Notes: generated by a model from the sequence alone, not told the origin. A stretch of DNA of 64,000 nucleotides from Mesorhizobium sp. WSM3859 (GCF_002295065.1 NZ_NSGG01000002.1:310001-374000), one strand, 5' to 3'. Shown: positions 8,608 through 17,972, counted from the stretch's first letter. A program made the numbers and translations.

Positions 8608-9402
8608 ATGAGCTCCTTTCTGGATCTGGTGTGGAAACACCGGTTGGCTGTTTTCTTTTCGCTGGCGCTCGGTCTGACCTGGCTGGCGTTCATCCCATTC
8701 TATTTGTCGCAGGGCGAGAGCATTCCCTGGTTCACCTTCGGACCGGCGGTCTCCGGCTTCATCGTGGCCGCACTTGCCGGAGGCTGGAGCGCGGTCAAGG
8801 CCATCCTGGCCTCAATGGTGAAATGGCGCATCCGGCCGATCTGGTATCTGGTGGCGTTCGGCTTGCCGTTCGGGGCGCAACTCGCCTCGATCCTGATCAA
8901 TCCGCTGTTCGGCTCAGCGCCGCCTGCCTGGGGCAATATCCCGGCCTTCTCCGAAATCCTGCCGATGATCGCGCTCTACGCCGTCTTCAGCGGCCCGCTC
9001 GGCGAGGAGCCCGGCTGGCGCGGCTTTGCAGCACCGCGACTGCTTGCCAAACATTCGGCGCTCGCCGCCAGTCTGATCCTCGGCACGATCTGGGCAATCT
9101 GGCATTTCCCGCTCGGCCTGATCGGCGACCTCAGCCTTTACGGGACGATCAACGTCGTCCTGGCCGGCATCGTCTTCACCTGGCTCTACCAGAACACCGG
9201 CAGCGTGCTTCTCGCCATCCTGATGCATGTCACGCACCAGAACAGCGTGCGCTTCCTCGGCAAGGTGTTCATCGACGGCGACTATGTGCAGCAACAGTGG
9301 ATCGGTGTCGCGATCTGGGCGGTTATCGCGGTCGCGATCGTTACCTATTACGGCACTGAAAGCTTCGTGCGCCAGCCGGCGGCGCGGCTTGCAGTTGCCT
9401 GA
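8608..9402 (+). CDS. CPBP-family intramembrane glutamic endopeptidase
   Basis: 264 residues from MSSFLDLVWKHRLAV. About seven hydrophobic segments are present, with the CPBP motifs GEEPGWRGFAAPRLL (EExxxR) and WAIWHFPLG, plus a later LMHVTHQNS histidine. Related proteins process prenylated substrates or act in bacteriocin immunity; the substrate here is unknown. The frame is open far upstream into recO antisense, but the first sensible start is this ATG next to the first membrane helix. It converges on the phosphotransferase gene with only 4 bases between. Confidence 0.88.
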   Translation: MSSFLDLVWKHRLAVFFSLALGLTWLAFIPFYLSQGESIPWFTFGPAVSGFIVAALAGGWSAVKAILASMVKWRIRPIWYLVAFGLPFGAQLASILINPLFGSAPPAWGNIPAFSEILPMIALYAVFSGPLGEEPGWRGFAAPRLLAKHSALAASLILGTIWAIWHFPLGLIGDLSLYGTINVVLAGIVFTWLYQNTGSVLLAILMHVTHQNSVRFLGKVFIDGDYVQQQWIGVAIWAVIAVAIVTYYGTESFVRQPAARLAVA

Positions 9403-9406
9403 ACCA

Positions 9407-10216
9407 TCACGCCCATTTCCGGTGATCCGCCAGCACCTCGTCGATCACACGGCGCTGCCCTGCGGCCTCGGCCTGGTTGGCGTCATGTCCGGCAACGGTG
9501 ATCAGCGCTTTCCACAGCGTCCAGCCGCGGCCGCGCGCCCAGGTCGCGTCATCGACGTCAATGCGTTCGCGAAAGGCTTCGCGGCTGTCGCCTTCGAAAA
9601 AGGTCCAAGCGATGGCAAGGTCGCAGGATGGATCGCCGATGCCTGATGTGCCGAAATCGATGACGGCACTCAAGCTGCCGTCCTCGACGAGGAGGTTGCC
9701 CCAAGCGACGTCGCCGTGGAACCAGACCGGCGAGCCGTGCCAGGCGGCGGCAAGGGCTGCCTCCCAGACGGTGGTGGCGGCTCGCGTGTCGATGCGGCCT
9801 TCGAGCGCGGCGATGGCTTGTCGCGCCTCTCCGTCATAAACGCTAACCGGACCGCCGCGGTAGAAATTGTGCTGGCCCGGCGCAGGTCCGTCCGTCGGAT
9901 CGATACGCCTCAAGGCAACGAGGAAATCGGCCAGCGCGATTGCGAAAGCCTGAAGGTCGGTGATGTGCGCAGTCTTCGCCGTCTCGCCTTCGATCCAGCG
10001 ATAGACGGACCAATACCAAGGATAGAATTCCGCCGGCTCGCCCATCGCGAGCGGCGTCGGAATGGGCAGCGGCAGCAGCGGGGCGAGTTTCGGCAGCCAG
10101 CGCTGTTCCTTTTCGACCTGCAGCGCATAGGGTGCGGCGCTCGGCAGGCGCACCGCCATCTCGTCGCCGAGATGGAAGGTGCGGTTGTCCCAGCCGCCGA
10201 AGGCGACCGGGCTCAC
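9407..10216 (-). CDS. aminoglycoside phosphotransferase (APH)-family kinase
   Basis: 269 residues from a GTG at 10216. The kinase features are present: Brenner motif WFHGDVAWGNLLV, the Mg2+ site VIDFGTSGIGDPSCDLA, and the N-terminal lobe GGWDNRTFHLGDEMAVRLP. Such proteins phosphorylate small molecules; actual drug resistance cannot be assumed. Homologous-looking coding sequence (AIDAGLVRRLVDTQFPEW) continues in frame about 25 codons upstream of the GTG, to the era stop, yet contains no ATG, GTG or TTG. Either a rare start (ATT at 10291 or a CTG) is used or the protein is shortened. It overlaps or abuts the end of era. Confidence 0.85.
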   Translation of the reverse strand: MSPVAFGGWDNRTFHLGDEMAVRLPSAAPYALQVEKEQRWLPKLAPLLPLPIPTPLAMGEPAEFYPWYWSVYRWIEGETAKTAHITDLQAFAIALADFLVALRRIDPTDGPAPGQHNFYRGGPVSVYDGEARQAIAALEGRIDTRAATTVWEAALAAAWHGSPVWFHGDVAWGNLLVEDGSLSAVIDFGTSGIGDPSCDLAIAWTFFEGDSREAFRERIDVDDATWARGRGWTLWKALITVAGHDANQAEAAGQRRVIDEVLADHRKWA

Positions 10217-10286
10217 CGGCAGATGCCGCCATTCAGGGAACTGCGTGTCGACCAGCCGGCGAACGAGACCGGCATCGATGGCGACG

Positions 10287-11207
10287 CTAATGGGGAAACT
10301 CCAGCCCCATCTCGCGGTAGCGCTCGGGGTCGTCGCCCCAGTTCTCGCGCACCTTCACGAACAGGAAGAGGTGCACCTTCTGTTCCAGGATCTCGGCGAT
10401 CTCTATCCGCGCCGCCTGGCCGATGGCGCGGATCGTCTCGCCCTTGTGGCCGAGCACGATCTTCTTCTGGCTGTCGCGCTCGACATAGATGACCTGCTCG
10501 ATGCGGACCGAGCCGTCCTTCTTCTCTTCCCATTTCTCGGTTTCGATATGCGAGGAATAGGGAAGCTCCTGGTGCAGCCTGAGGTACAGCTTTTCACGCG
10601 TGATCTCGGCCGCGAGCTGGCGCATCGGCAGATCTGAGATCTGGTCCTCCGGATAGTACCAGGGGCCCAGGGGAAGCGTCTCGGCGAGATAGTCGAGCAG
10701 ATCCTTGCAGCCGGAGCCAGTGAGCGCGGAGACCATGAAGGTGCGCTTGAACGGCACGCGTTCGTTCGCGGTCGCGGCCAGCGCGAGAAGCATCTCGGGC
10801 TTGACGCGGTCGACCTTGTTGAGGACGAGCAACATCGGCTGGCGGACGTCCTTCAGCCGGTCGAGGATGGCATCGGCATCGCCTTTGATGCCGCGCTCGG
10901 CGTCGATCAAAAGCACCACGACATCGGCATCCTTGGCGCCGCCCCAGGCGGTGGTCACCATGGCGGTGTCCAGCCGCCGCTTCGGCTTGAAGATGCCGGG
11001 CGTGTCGACGAAGACGATCTGCGCGTTGTCGTGCGTGGCGATGCCGCGCACGATGGCGCGGGTGGTCTGCACCTTATGCGTGACGATCGACACCTTGGCG
11101 CCGACCAGTTGGTTGACCAGCGTCGACTTGCCGGCATTGGGCGCGCCGATCAGCGCGACGAAGCCGGAGCGCGTCGCGGGAACTTCAGAGGTTTCGATTT
11201 CCATCAT
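10287..11207 (-). CDS. era: GTPase Era, 16S rRNA and 30S assembly factor
   Basis: 306 residues. G1 is GAPNAGKST, G3 is DTPGIF, G4 is NKVD and the C-terminal KH domain carries the GHKGETIRAIG loop that binds the 3' end of 16S rRNA. Era acts in late 30S maturation. Its ATG overlaps the rnc stop in ATGATG, so a start at either of two adjacent ATG codons is possible; translational coupling to rnc is clear. The rnc-era pair is one of the most conserved bacterial operons. Confidence 0.97.
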   Translation of the reverse strand: MMEIETSEVPATRSGFVALIGAPNAGKSTLVNQLVGAKVSIVTHKVQTTRAIVRGIATHDNAQIVFVDTPGIFKPKRRLDTAMVTTAWGGAKDADVVVLLIDAERGIKGDADAILDRLKDVRQPMLLVLNKVDRVKPEMLLALAATANERVPFKRTFMVSALTGSGCKDLLDYLAETLPLGPWYYPEDQISDLPMRQLAAEITREKLYLRLHQELPYSSHIETEKWEEKKDGSVRIEQVIYVERDSQKKIVLGHKGETIRAIGQAARIEIAEILEQKVHLFLFVKVRENWGDDPERYREMGLEFPH

Positions 11208-11920
11208 GCGGCGCTCCATACGCCTTCGCGCAGCAAAAGAGTAGCCGCCGCGGCCTGCTCGGCTTCGCGCTTGGAGCGGCCGCTCCCGGTCGCCGGGGCA
11301 AAGGAGCCGACCTTGACGCTGACCGTGAACAGCGGGTCGTGGTCGGGGCCCTCGCGGGCGTCGATGCGGTAGGCCGGCACGGCGCCGGCGGCGGCCTGGT
11401 GCGCCCATTCCTGCAATTCGGTCTTGGCGTCGCGCCGCGCAGCGCCGATCGCCTGCGAGCGCGGCTGCCAATAGCGGTGGATGAAGGCGCGGGCAGCCTC
11501 GAGGCCACCATCCAGGTAAAGCACGGCGATCAGCGATTCCAGCGCATCGGCGCGCAGATTGGTGCGCTTGCGCCCTTCGAGATTGCGCACATCGGAGCCG
11601 GCGCGGATCAGCTCGGGCAAGCCGATCTCCTCGGCGATGTCGGAGAGCGCCTCGGCATTGACCAGCGCGTTGAGGCGCAGCGAAAGCTCGCCCTCGGCGG
11701 CCTCGGGGAAGGTCGCGAGCAGCATGTCGGCAATGACGAGGCCGAGAACGCGGTCGCCCAGGAACTCGAAACGCTCGTAATCGACGCCGGCATGGGTCGA
11801 GCGCGCGCTGGCATGGGTCAGCGCGCGCTGCAGGCGCTGGCGATCGGCGAAAGCATGGCCGGTGCGCGGGGCAAGCGCCTCGGCAAGGGCATCGGCGGTC
11901 AAACGCTTGCTGGCCGCCAT
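11204..11920 (-). CDS. rnc: ribonuclease III
   Basis: 238 residues from MAASKRLTADALAEAL. The RNase III signature ERFEFLGDRVLGL is intact, as is the second acidic cluster in ADALESLIAVLYLDGG, so the Mg2+ site should be complete. The double-stranded RNA-binding domain follows from about residue 160 (DAKTELQEWAH through SKREAEQAAAATLL). It processes rRNA precursors and structured mRNAs. The chosen ATG lies 4 bases after the lepB stop; the frame extends upstream into lepB, but that extension lacks family similarity. Confidence 0.96.
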   Translation of the reverse strand: MAASKRLTADALAEALAPRTGHAFADRQRLQRALTHASARSTHAGVDYERFEFLGDRVLGLVIADMLLATFPEAAEGELSLRLNALVNAEALSDIAEEIGLPELIRAGSDVRNLEGRKRTNLRADALESLIAVLYLDGGLEAARAFIHRYWQPRSQAIGAARRDAKTELQEWAHQAAAGAVPAYRIDAREGPDHDPLFTVSVKVGSFAPATGSGRSKREAEQAAAATLLLREGVWSAA

Positions 11921-11924
11921 CGCT

Positions 11925-12674
11925 CTAGTGGACGAAATGGAACAGGCGATCGGCACGCATCAGCGACGGCCACTTCCAGATCTCGAGCGGGCTCGCCTTG
12001 CCGGCGATCGAGAAGAAGATGAGGTTGGCGCGGCCGACCAGATTTTCGGCAGGAACAAAGCCGACGGTGAAGCGGCTGTCGGAGGAATTGTCGCGGTTGT
12101 CGCCCATCATGAAGTAGTGGCCGGGCGGCACGGTCCATTCGCGGGTGTTGTCGCCGATCGAATTCGGCGTCAGGTCGAGCGTGTCGTAGCTGACACCGTT
12201 CGGCAGCGTCTCGCGATAGACGTCGACGGGCTGCGGCACTTCGGTGATGTCGGGATTTTCGATCTGGCCGGTCTTCATGCGCGGCACGCCGACGTCGTTG
12301 ATGAAGAGTTGGCCGTTCTTCATCTGGATCTTGTCGCCGGGCAGGCCGATTACGCGCTTGATGTAGTCGACCGACGGGTCCGGCGGGAACTTGAACACCA
12401 CCACGTCGCCGCGCTTGGGCTCCGAGCCCCAGATGCGGCCGGAAAAGATATCGGGACCGAACGGCAGCGAATAGCGCGAATAGCCGTAGGCCCATTTGGT
12501 GACGAAGAGATAGTCGCCTTCGAGCAGCGTCGGCCGCATCGAGCCGGACGGGATGGAGAAGGGCTGGAAGAGCAGCGTGCGGATGACGAGCGCGAGCAGC
12601 AGAGCCTGGATGATGACGGAAAAGGTTTCACCAAGCCCGCCGGATTTCTTCTGCGATTTTTCAGCCACGCTCAT
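11925..12674 (-). CDS. lepB: signal peptidase I
   Basis: 249 residues. One N-terminal membrane helix (about residues 18-36) precedes the catalytic serine S45 in IPSGSMRPTLLEGD. The general-base lysine K106 is in DYIKRVIGLPGD, and the conserved GDNRDNSSDSRF box lies near the C-terminus. It removes signal peptides on the periplasmic face of the membrane. It sits in acpS-lepB-rnc-era order, the usual alphaproteobacterial arrangement, though an 80-base gap after acpS could hold its own promoter. Confidence 0.97.
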   Translation of the reverse strand: MSVAEKSQKKSGGLGETFSVIIQALLLALVIRTLLFQPFSIPSGSMRPTLLEGDYLFVTKWAYGYSRYSLPFGPDIFSGRIWGSEPKRGDVVVFKFPPDPSVDYIKRVIGLPGDKIQMKNGQLFINDVGVPRMKTGQIENPDITEVPQPVDVYRETLPNGVSYDTLDLTPNSIGDNTREWTVPPGHYFMMGDNRDNSSDSRFTVGFVPAENLVGRANLIFFSIAGKASPLEIWKWPSLMRADRLFHFVH

Positions 12675-12753
12675 GTCGTCCTCGATTGTGCGATGTTGGT
12701 ATAGAGTCTCGGCGCGCGCTGGGCAACGTCATGCCGCTCGTGGTCAGATGGAA

Positions 12754-13167
12754 TCAATGTGGCGCTTGTTCGGCGGTCACCGCCTCGATAATCACAAAGG
12801 CTTGAGCAAGCGGGAAATCGTCGGTGATGGTGAGATGGATCAGCGCGCGGTGGCCTTTCGGCAGTATCTTCTCCAGCCTGGCGGCGGCGCCGCCGGTCAG
12901 CGCCATGGTCGGCGCGCCGCTCGGCAGGTTGATCACGCCCATGTCGCGCCAGAACACGCCCTCGGCCATGCCCGTGCCCAGCGCCTTGGCGCAGGCCTCC
13001 TTGGCGGCGAAGCGCTTGGCGTAGGAAGCCGCGCGGGCGGCCCGCTTCTCCGATTTGGCCTGCTCGACCTCGGTGTAGATGCGCTGGACGAAGCGCTGGC
13101 CGTGCCGCTCCAGCGATTTCTCGATGCGTCTGATGTCGATGAGGTCGCTGCCGATGCCGATGATCAT
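12754..13167 (-). CDS. acpS: holo-[acyl-carrier-protein] synthase
   Basis: 137 residues. The 4'-phosphopantetheinyl transferase motifs are [14 protein letters not shown] (metal-binding aspartate) and [16 protein letters not shown]. It transfers phosphopantetheine from CoA to apo-ACP, which is essential for fatty acid synthesis. Its ATG overlaps the stop of the upstream DUF2062 gene by 4 bases. The C-terminus ends in AVTAEQAPH without the longer tail seen in some relatives. Confidence 0.96.
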   Translation of the reverse strand: MIIGIGSDLIDIRRIEKSLERHGQRFVQRIYTEVEQAKSEKRAARAASYAKRFAAKEACAKALGTGMAEGVFWRDMGVINLPSGAPTMALTGGAAARLEKILPKGHRALIHLTITDDFPLAQAFVIIEAVTAEQAPH

Positions 13168-13751
13168 TCCGCCGGCACTTCCCGTCCGCCCTGCCGCGAT
13201 TTCTTCTCGGCGCGCTCGGCCATGCGCTTCTTGCGCTGCTCGCGGAACACGGTCATGCCCCAGCGCGTGACGCCGTAGAACACGAGTCCGAAGACAAGGC
13301 CGAGCGGCACCGCGCCGATCAGCATCGGCTCCAGAACGGGATGCCAGAGCTTGGCGAAGGAGAGCTTGTGCAGCATTTCGCCGAGATGCTCGGGCGGCCC
13401 GTGCTTGGGCAGGTGCTCATGCAGGATCAGCTTGCCGATTTCCCAGGAAGCGCCCCACAGCAGCGGGGAGGTCAGCGGATTGCCGAAAAACACGGCGCCG
13501 AGCGCCGCCGCGACCAGATTGCCGGCGATCACCCAGCAAAGCACCGCGGCAACCACGAAATGGGCGCCAAGCGGGAAGAAGGAGGCAAAAACACCAGCGG
13601 CGACACCGGCGGCAACGGAATGCGGCGTCGCCTTCAGCCGCAGGATGCGCTTGGAGAAATACTGCACGGAACGCGAGAACGAGCGGCGCGGCCATAGATA
13701 AGTACGCACCCGCTCCAGGAGGCCATCAGGCTCTCGGCGTCGAAAAAGCAC
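13164..13751 (-). CDS. DUF2062 membrane protein
   Basis: 195 residues from a GTG at 13751. DUF2062 features are [20 protein letters not shown] and two or three hydrophobic segments followed by a charged C-terminus ([20 protein letters not shown]). The function is unknown. I chose the GTG because the family begins with an arginine-rich FRRREPD segment; the open frame continues 40 codons upstream and an ATG at 13811 is the alternative. Its tail overlaps acpS, and the two are probably co-transcribed. Confidence 0.78.
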   Translation of the reverse strand: MLFRRREPDGLLERVRTYLWPRRSFSRSVQYFSKRILRLKATPHSVAAGVAAGVFASFFPLGAHFVVAAVLCWVIAGNLVAAALGAVFFGNPLTSPLLWGASWEIGKLILHEHLPKHGPPEHLGEMLHKLSFAKLWHPVLEPMLIGAVPLGLVFGLVFYGVTRWGMTVFREQRKKRMAERAEKKSRQGGREVPAE

Positions 13752-13959
13752 TCTGTTCCAGTTCCCGGTCCAACACGCGCTGCCCCTGCCCACCGGGTCG
13801 CGCCAACACATCTTGCGCTTCGATGGCGCAGAAAGGCAACAAACTTTGATATAGGCACGGCAGGGCCGCACAACAACGAAACGCCGCCGCGATGGTCTGC
13901 CGCAGCCTGTAACAAGGCCCTCATTCTGGCGAAACTGAGGAGAACGCCGGGGCTGGCAG

Positions 13960-14340
13960 CTACTCCCGGTACTCGCTGACCTCGACCAGATTGTCGTCCG
14001 GATCGCGGAAATATACCGACATCATCGGGCCGCGCGCGCCGGTGCGTTCGACCGGGCCGACTTCGATCGCCACGCCATTGGCCGCGAGGCTGGCTTGGAC
14101 TTCGGCAAGCGGCACCGCCGCGACGAGGCAGAAATCGCCGGAACCCGGCGTCGGCGCCTTTGCCTTGGGCTCGAACGTGCGGCCGACCTCATGCAGGTTG
14201 ATCTTCTGCGAGCCAAACAGAAGGGCGGTCGGCCGGTTCGGCTCATCGAGCCGCTTCATGCCAAGTACGCGCTGGTAGAAGTCGCAGGTCGCTTCGACCG
14301 AGCGAACCGTCAGCACGAAATGGTCGATGCCGGCGATCAT
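13960..14340 (-). CDS. VOC-superfamily (glyoxalase-like) protein
   Basis: 126 residues from MIAGIDHFVLTVRSVE. The fold signature is visible as two beta-alpha-beta-beta halves with HFVLTV, the metal-ligand candidates H in INLHEVG and E in NLVEVSEY, and YFRDPDDN near the end. It could act as a glyoxalase, dioxygenase or resistance protein; the sequence alone does not decide. The start is 10 bases after the pyrE stop, and the open frame extends backwards through pyrE only by chance. Confidence 0.85.
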   Translation of the reverse strand: MIAGIDHFVLTVRSVEATCDFYQRVLGMKRLDEPNRPTALLFGSQKINLHEVGRTFEPKAKAPTPGSGDFCLVAAVPLAEVQASLAANGVAIEVGPVERTGARGPMMSVYFRDPDDNLVEVSEYRE

Positions 14341-14350
14341 TGTAGAGGCC

Positions 14351-14929
14351 TCAGATGTTGCGGCTTCCTGGCTTAACCGCCGGAATGGCGGCGAGTTCCG
14401 GCGGCAGGCGGTCGGCGGAATAGGCCGGCACCTCATATTCGGCAAGCGCGATAAGCGGCACGCCGACATCGGTCTTGCCGGCCGAGCGGTCGATGATGCA
14501 GGCGGCCGCGACGACCTCGGCGCCGATCTCGCGCAGGCAGTCGATGGTTTCGCGGATCGACAGGCCTGTGGTGACGATGTCCTCGACGATGACGACACGC
14601 GAGCCCTTGGCGATCTCGAAGCGGCGCAGCCTGAATTCGCCCCCTTCCCGCTCGACCCAGATCGCCGGCGCACCGAGGTGGCGCGAGGTTTCATAGGCCG
14701 GGATCAGGCCGCCGACGGCCGGGCCGACGACGTAATCGATCCTCCCGGGCACCGCCTTACGGATCTTCTCGGCCAGCGCCTTACACAGCCGCTCGGTCTT
14801 ATCGGCATGCATGAAGACCCGCGCCTTCTGCAGGAAGACCGGGCTGCGCAGGCCGGACGTCAGGATGAAATGACCTTCAAGAACGGCGCCGGCCTCACGG
14901 AAAATGCCCAGCACTTCGTCGGTGTTCAT
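14351..14929 (-). CDS. pyrE: orotate phosphoribosyltransferase
   Basis: 192 residues. The PRPP-binding motif [13 protein letters not shown] is intact, and the N-terminal part contains [20 protein letters not shown] with the orotate-binding region. It makes OMP from orotate and PRPP in UMP synthesis. This is the longer alphaproteobacterial form. It lies downstream of rsh on the same strand, separated by about 95 bases that contain an inverted repeat, and is followed at once by a VOC gene. Confidence 0.96.
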   Translation of the reverse strand: MNTDEVLGIFREAGAVLEGHFILTSGLRSPVFLQKARVFMHADKTERLCKALAEKIRKAVPGRIDYVVGPAVGGLIPAYETSRHLGAPAIWVEREGGEFRLRRFEIAKGSRVVIVEDIVTTGLSIRETIDCLREIGAEVVAAACIIDRSAGKTDVGVPLIALAEYEVPAYSADRLPPELAAIPAVKPGSRNI

Positions 14930-14963
14930 TGTTGCTCCATGCCGTTGGTAGGTAGTGAGTGGT

Positions 14964-15013
14964 CAGTAGTGAGTAGTGCGTATCTTCCATTCACTACTCA
15001 CTACTCACTACTG
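14964..15013. repeat. inverted repeat between rsh and pyrE
   Basis: CAGTAGTGAGTAGTG at 14964-14978 is the exact reverse complement of 14999-15013; an alternative register pairs with 14992-15005 and gives a 13-base loop. The right arm is itself a short direct repeat of CACTACT. The hairpin could be a processing or attenuation site between the two genes, but there is no U-run to make it a standard terminator. Confidence 0.6.
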
Positions 15014-15025
15014 ATTATTCACTAT

Positions 15026-17257
15026 TCATCCATTCACGCGCCGCGCATCGCTGACGCTCGAATTGTCCTTGAGCTGCGACAGCAGCCGGTTGAGATGCTT
15101 CAGGTCCCAGACCTCAAGATCGATCAGCATCTCGGTGAAATCGGGCGCCGTGCGTATCATCGACAGCGTGTGGATGTTGGCGTCGTTGGACGCCACCACC
15201 TGGGCGATGTCGGCCAACGAACCCGGCGCATTGATGGCGGTGACCGAGATGCGCGCCGGAAAACGTTCCTTGGTGCGTTCGTCGATGTCCCAGCGCACAT
15301 CGATCCAACGCTCGGGCTGGTCGTCGAAGGCCTGCAGCGCCGGCGACTGGATCGGATAGATGGTGATGCCGGTTCCGGGCTGGATGATGCCGACGATGCG
15401 GTCGCCGGGCACCGCGCCTTCGGGCGCGAAGCGCACCGGCAGGTCGCCGCGCACGCCGCGGATCGGCACGGCACCGTCGCGCGGCTGGTCCTTGTCCTTG
15501 CGCGCGGCCCGAGTGCCGGGCATCTGGAACAGCATGCCGGCGGCGTTGCGGATCTTCGACCAGCCCTCCTCGCGCTGCTTGGGCGCCGCGACGGTGACGC
15601 GTTCGTCCTTATAGTCGGGGAAGACCGCTTTCATGACGTCGGTGGAACTCAGTTCGCCGCGGCCGACCGAGGCCAGCACGTCCTCGATATCCTTGCGCGC
15701 CAGACGGTGCAGAACCGGCTTCAGGCTCTCCTTGGTGAAGGTCTTGCCGGCGCGCTCGAAGGCGCGCTCCAGGATGCGGGCGCCGAGGCCGGAATATTGC
15801 TTGCGGATCGCGTTCTTGGTGGCGCGGCGGATGGCGGCGCGCGCCTTGCCGGTGACCACGACCGATTCCCAGGCGGCGGGCGGCACCTGCGCCTTGGAGC
15901 GGATGATCTCGACCTCGTCGCCGTTCTTCAGCTCCGTCATCAGCGGCATGATGCGGCCATTGACCTTGGCGCCGACGCAGGTATCGCCGACATCGGTGTG
16001 CACGGCATAGGCAAAGTCGATCGGTGTGGCGCCGCGCGGCAGCGCGATCAGCATGCCTTTTGGCGTGAAGCAGAAGACCTGGTCCTGGAACAGCTCCAGC
16101 TTGGTGTTCTCGAGGAAGTCCTCCGGATTGTCGCCTTCGGCCAGCTGCTCGATGGTGCGCCTGAGCCAGGCATAAGCGTTGGTCTCCTTGGAGATCGCAT
16201 GGCCGGCGCCGTTCATCTTGCCGCCACTGTCCTTGTAGATCGAATGGGCGGCGACGCCGTATTCGGCGATCTTGTTCATCTCCTTTGTGCGGATCTGCAG
16301 TTCGACGCGCTGGCGCGACGGGCCGACGATGGTGGTGTGGATCGAGCGGTAGTCGTTCTGCTTGGGCGTCGAGATGTAGTCCTTGAAGCGGCCCGGCACC
16401 ATCGACCAGGTGGTGTGGATGGCGCCAAGCGCGCGGTAGCAGTCGTCGACCGAATCGACGACGACACGGAAGCCGAAGATGTCGGAGAGCTGTTCGAAGG
16501 AGAGCGCCTTGGCCTCCATCTTGCGGAACACCGACCACGGCTTCTTCTGCCGGCTCTTCACGCTCGCCTTGATGGCGTGCTTCTCGAACAGGCCCGACAG
16601 CGCCGTCTCGATCTCCTGCAGGACGCCCTTGTTGCGCTCGAAAATCTCGGCAAGCCTCGCGGTAACGGCGCGATAGGCCTCCGGATTGATGTAGCGGAAG
16701 GCGATTTCCTCCAGCTCCTCGCGCATGCCCTGCATGCCCATGCGCCCGGCCAGCGGCGCATAGATGTCCATCGTCTCCTCGGCGATGCGCAGGCGCTTGG
16801 ACTCGGGCATATGGTCGAGCGTGCGCATGTTGTGCAGGCGGTCGGCGAGCTTGACCAGGAGAACGCGGATATCCTCGGAGATCGCGAGCAGCAGCTTGCG
16901 CAGGTTCTCCGCCTGCTCGGCCTTCTTGGAAACGAGATCGAGCTTCTTCAGCTTGGTGAGACCCTCGACCAGCTTGCCCATCTCCGGTCCGAAGAGCTCG
17001 TCGATCTCGGCCCTGGTCGCGGTCGTATCCTCGATCGTGTCATGCAAGAGCGCAACGGCGATGGTCGCCTCGTCCATGTGCATGTCGGTGAGGATGGCGG
17101 CGACTTCCAGCGGATGCGAGAAATAGGGGTCGCCCGAGGCGCGCTTCTGGTGGCCATGCTTCTGCATGGCGTAGACATAGGCCTTGTTGAGCAGCGCCTC
17201 GTTGACGTCAGGCTTGTAGCGCTGGACGCGCTCGACAAGCTCATACTGACGCATCAT
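15026..17257 (-). CDS. rsh: bifunctional (p)ppGpp synthetase/hydrolase, RelA/SpoT family
   Basis: 743 residues. Domains in order: HD hydrolase (FSHPLEVAAILTDMH and ALLHDTIEDT), synthetase at about 240-360 (FGFRVVVDSVDDCYRALG, then QIRTKEMNKIAEYGVAAH), TGS at about 400-460 (VFCFTPKGMLIALPRGATP), and a C-terminal ACT domain from about 665. Both catalytic halves look intact, so one protein should make and degrade the alarmone, as is usual for Rhizobiales with a single Rsh. The rpoZ gene is just upstream on the same strand. Two adjacent ATG codons are possible starts. Confidence 0.97.
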   Translation of the reverse strand: MMRQYELVERVQRYKPDVNEALLNKAYVYAMQKHGHQKRASGDPYFSHPLEVAAILTDMHMDEATIAVALLHDTIEDTTATRAEIDELFGPEMGKLVEGLTKLKKLDLVSKKAEQAENLRKLLLAISEDIRVLLVKLADRLHNMRTLDHMPESKRLRIAEETMDIYAPLAGRMGMQGMREELEEIAFRYINPEAYRAVTARLAEIFERNKGVLQEIETALSGLFEKHAIKASVKSRQKKPWSVFRKMEAKALSFEQLSDIFGFRVVVDSVDDCYRALGAIHTTWSMVPGRFKDYISTPKQNDYRSIHTTIVGPSRQRVELQIRTKEMNKIAEYGVAAHSIYKDSGGKMNGAGHAISKETNAYAWLRRTIEQLAEGDNPEDFLENTKLELFQDQVFCFTPKGMLIALPRGATPIDFAYAVHTDVGDTCVGAKVNGRIMPLMTELKNGDEVEIIRSKAQVPPAAWESVVVTGKARAAIRRATKNAIRKQYSGLGARILERAFERAGKTFTKESLKPVLHRLARKDIEDVLASVGRGELSSTDVMKAVFPDYKDERVTVAAPKQREEGWSKIRNAAGMLFQMPGTRAARKDKDQPRDGAVPIRGVRGDLPVRFAPEGAVPGDRIVGIIQPGTGITIYPIQSPALQAFDDQPERWIDVRWDIDERTKERFPARISVTAINAPGSLADIAQVVASNDANIHTLSMIRTAPDFTEMLIDLEVWDLKHLNRLLSQLKDNSSVSDARRVNG

Positions 17258-17286
17258 GGGCGGGATCTCGCGGTGCTGAAATGATT

Positions 17287-17314
17287 GATGCGCCGCACCA
17301 AGGTGCGACGCATC
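17287..17314 (-). terminator. stem-loop between rpoZ and rsh
   Basis: The arms 17287-17299 and 17302-17314 pair over 13 bases with one mismatch and a 2-base loop. On the minus strand the stem is followed by only a weak T-rich stretch (AATCATTTC). It could attenuate rpoZ transcripts or separate rpoZ and rsh messages. Confidence 0.45.
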
Positions 17315-17382
17315 CCATAGATAGCCACGAAACCTGCGAGACGGAAGTGCCGGATGCTTGATCCAGGCAAGTTCCGGAATGC

Positions 17383-17784
17383 TTAGTAATCGTCGCTCTT
17401 TTCCGGCGGTACCAGGCCTTCGATGCCGGCGAGCAGGTCTTCCTCGCTCATGCGGTCGAAAGCGATGTTCTCCTCGGCGTCATCGGCGTCGGCTGCGACA
17501 GCGGTCGCGCCGGTCTGGTCGGTGATCGCCTCGCCCTCGGCCTCCGGCTCATCGACCTCGACATGCTTCTGCAGCGAGTGGATCAGGTCTTCCTTGAGGT
17601 CGTCGGGAGAGAGCGTCTCGTCGGCGATCTCGCGCAGCGCGATGACCGGGTTCTTGTCATTGTCGCGCGGAACGGTGATCTGCGCGCCCTGGCTGATCTG
17701 GCGGGCGCGATGGCCGGCGAGCAGCACGAGTTCAAAACGGTTGTCGACCTTGTCGATGCAATCTTCAACGGTTACGCGGGCCAT
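17383..17784 (-). CDS. rpoZ: RNA polymerase omega subunit
   Basis: 133 residues. The conserved N-terminus [20 protein letters not shown] and the [10 protein letters not shown] motif define omega, which helps fold and retain the beta' subunit and contributes to ppGpp binding in proteobacteria. The acidic C-terminal extension (after about residue 80) is common in alphaproteobacteria. Its position beside rsh matches the widespread rpoZ-spoT linkage. Confidence 0.96.
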   Translation of the reverse strand: MARVTVEDCIDKVDNRFELVLLAGHRARQISQGAQITVPRDNDKNPVIALREIADETLSPDDLKEDLIHSLQKHVEVDEPEAEGEAITDQTGATAVAADADDAEENIAFDRMSEEDLLAGIEGLVPPEKSDDY

Positions 17785-17972
17785 GGACTGCCCCTTTCAT
17801 GCGATGGATTTGATGGAAAGCTGGCGCGCTCCATAACGCGGGCGCGGCCGAAATACAAGCTTTATGGCAGCGTGGTCGGCTTTACCGGCCTTTGCGCGGC
17901 CCATCGCCGGACCGTACCATGATGTACTTCACATAGTCGCGATCACAATTGCTTGCAATGCGAGGCCTGCCC

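Noticed and set aside
9407-10216. Antibiotic-resistance gene
   Set aside because: The APH fold is present, but chromosomal rhizobial members act on many metabolites; no mobile context or specific resistance family was recognised.
14327-17284. 985-residue open frame on the plus strand
   Set aside because: It is antisense to rsh and pyrE, has no domain, and arises from the GC-rich codon pattern of the real genes. It also runs through the intergenic repeat.
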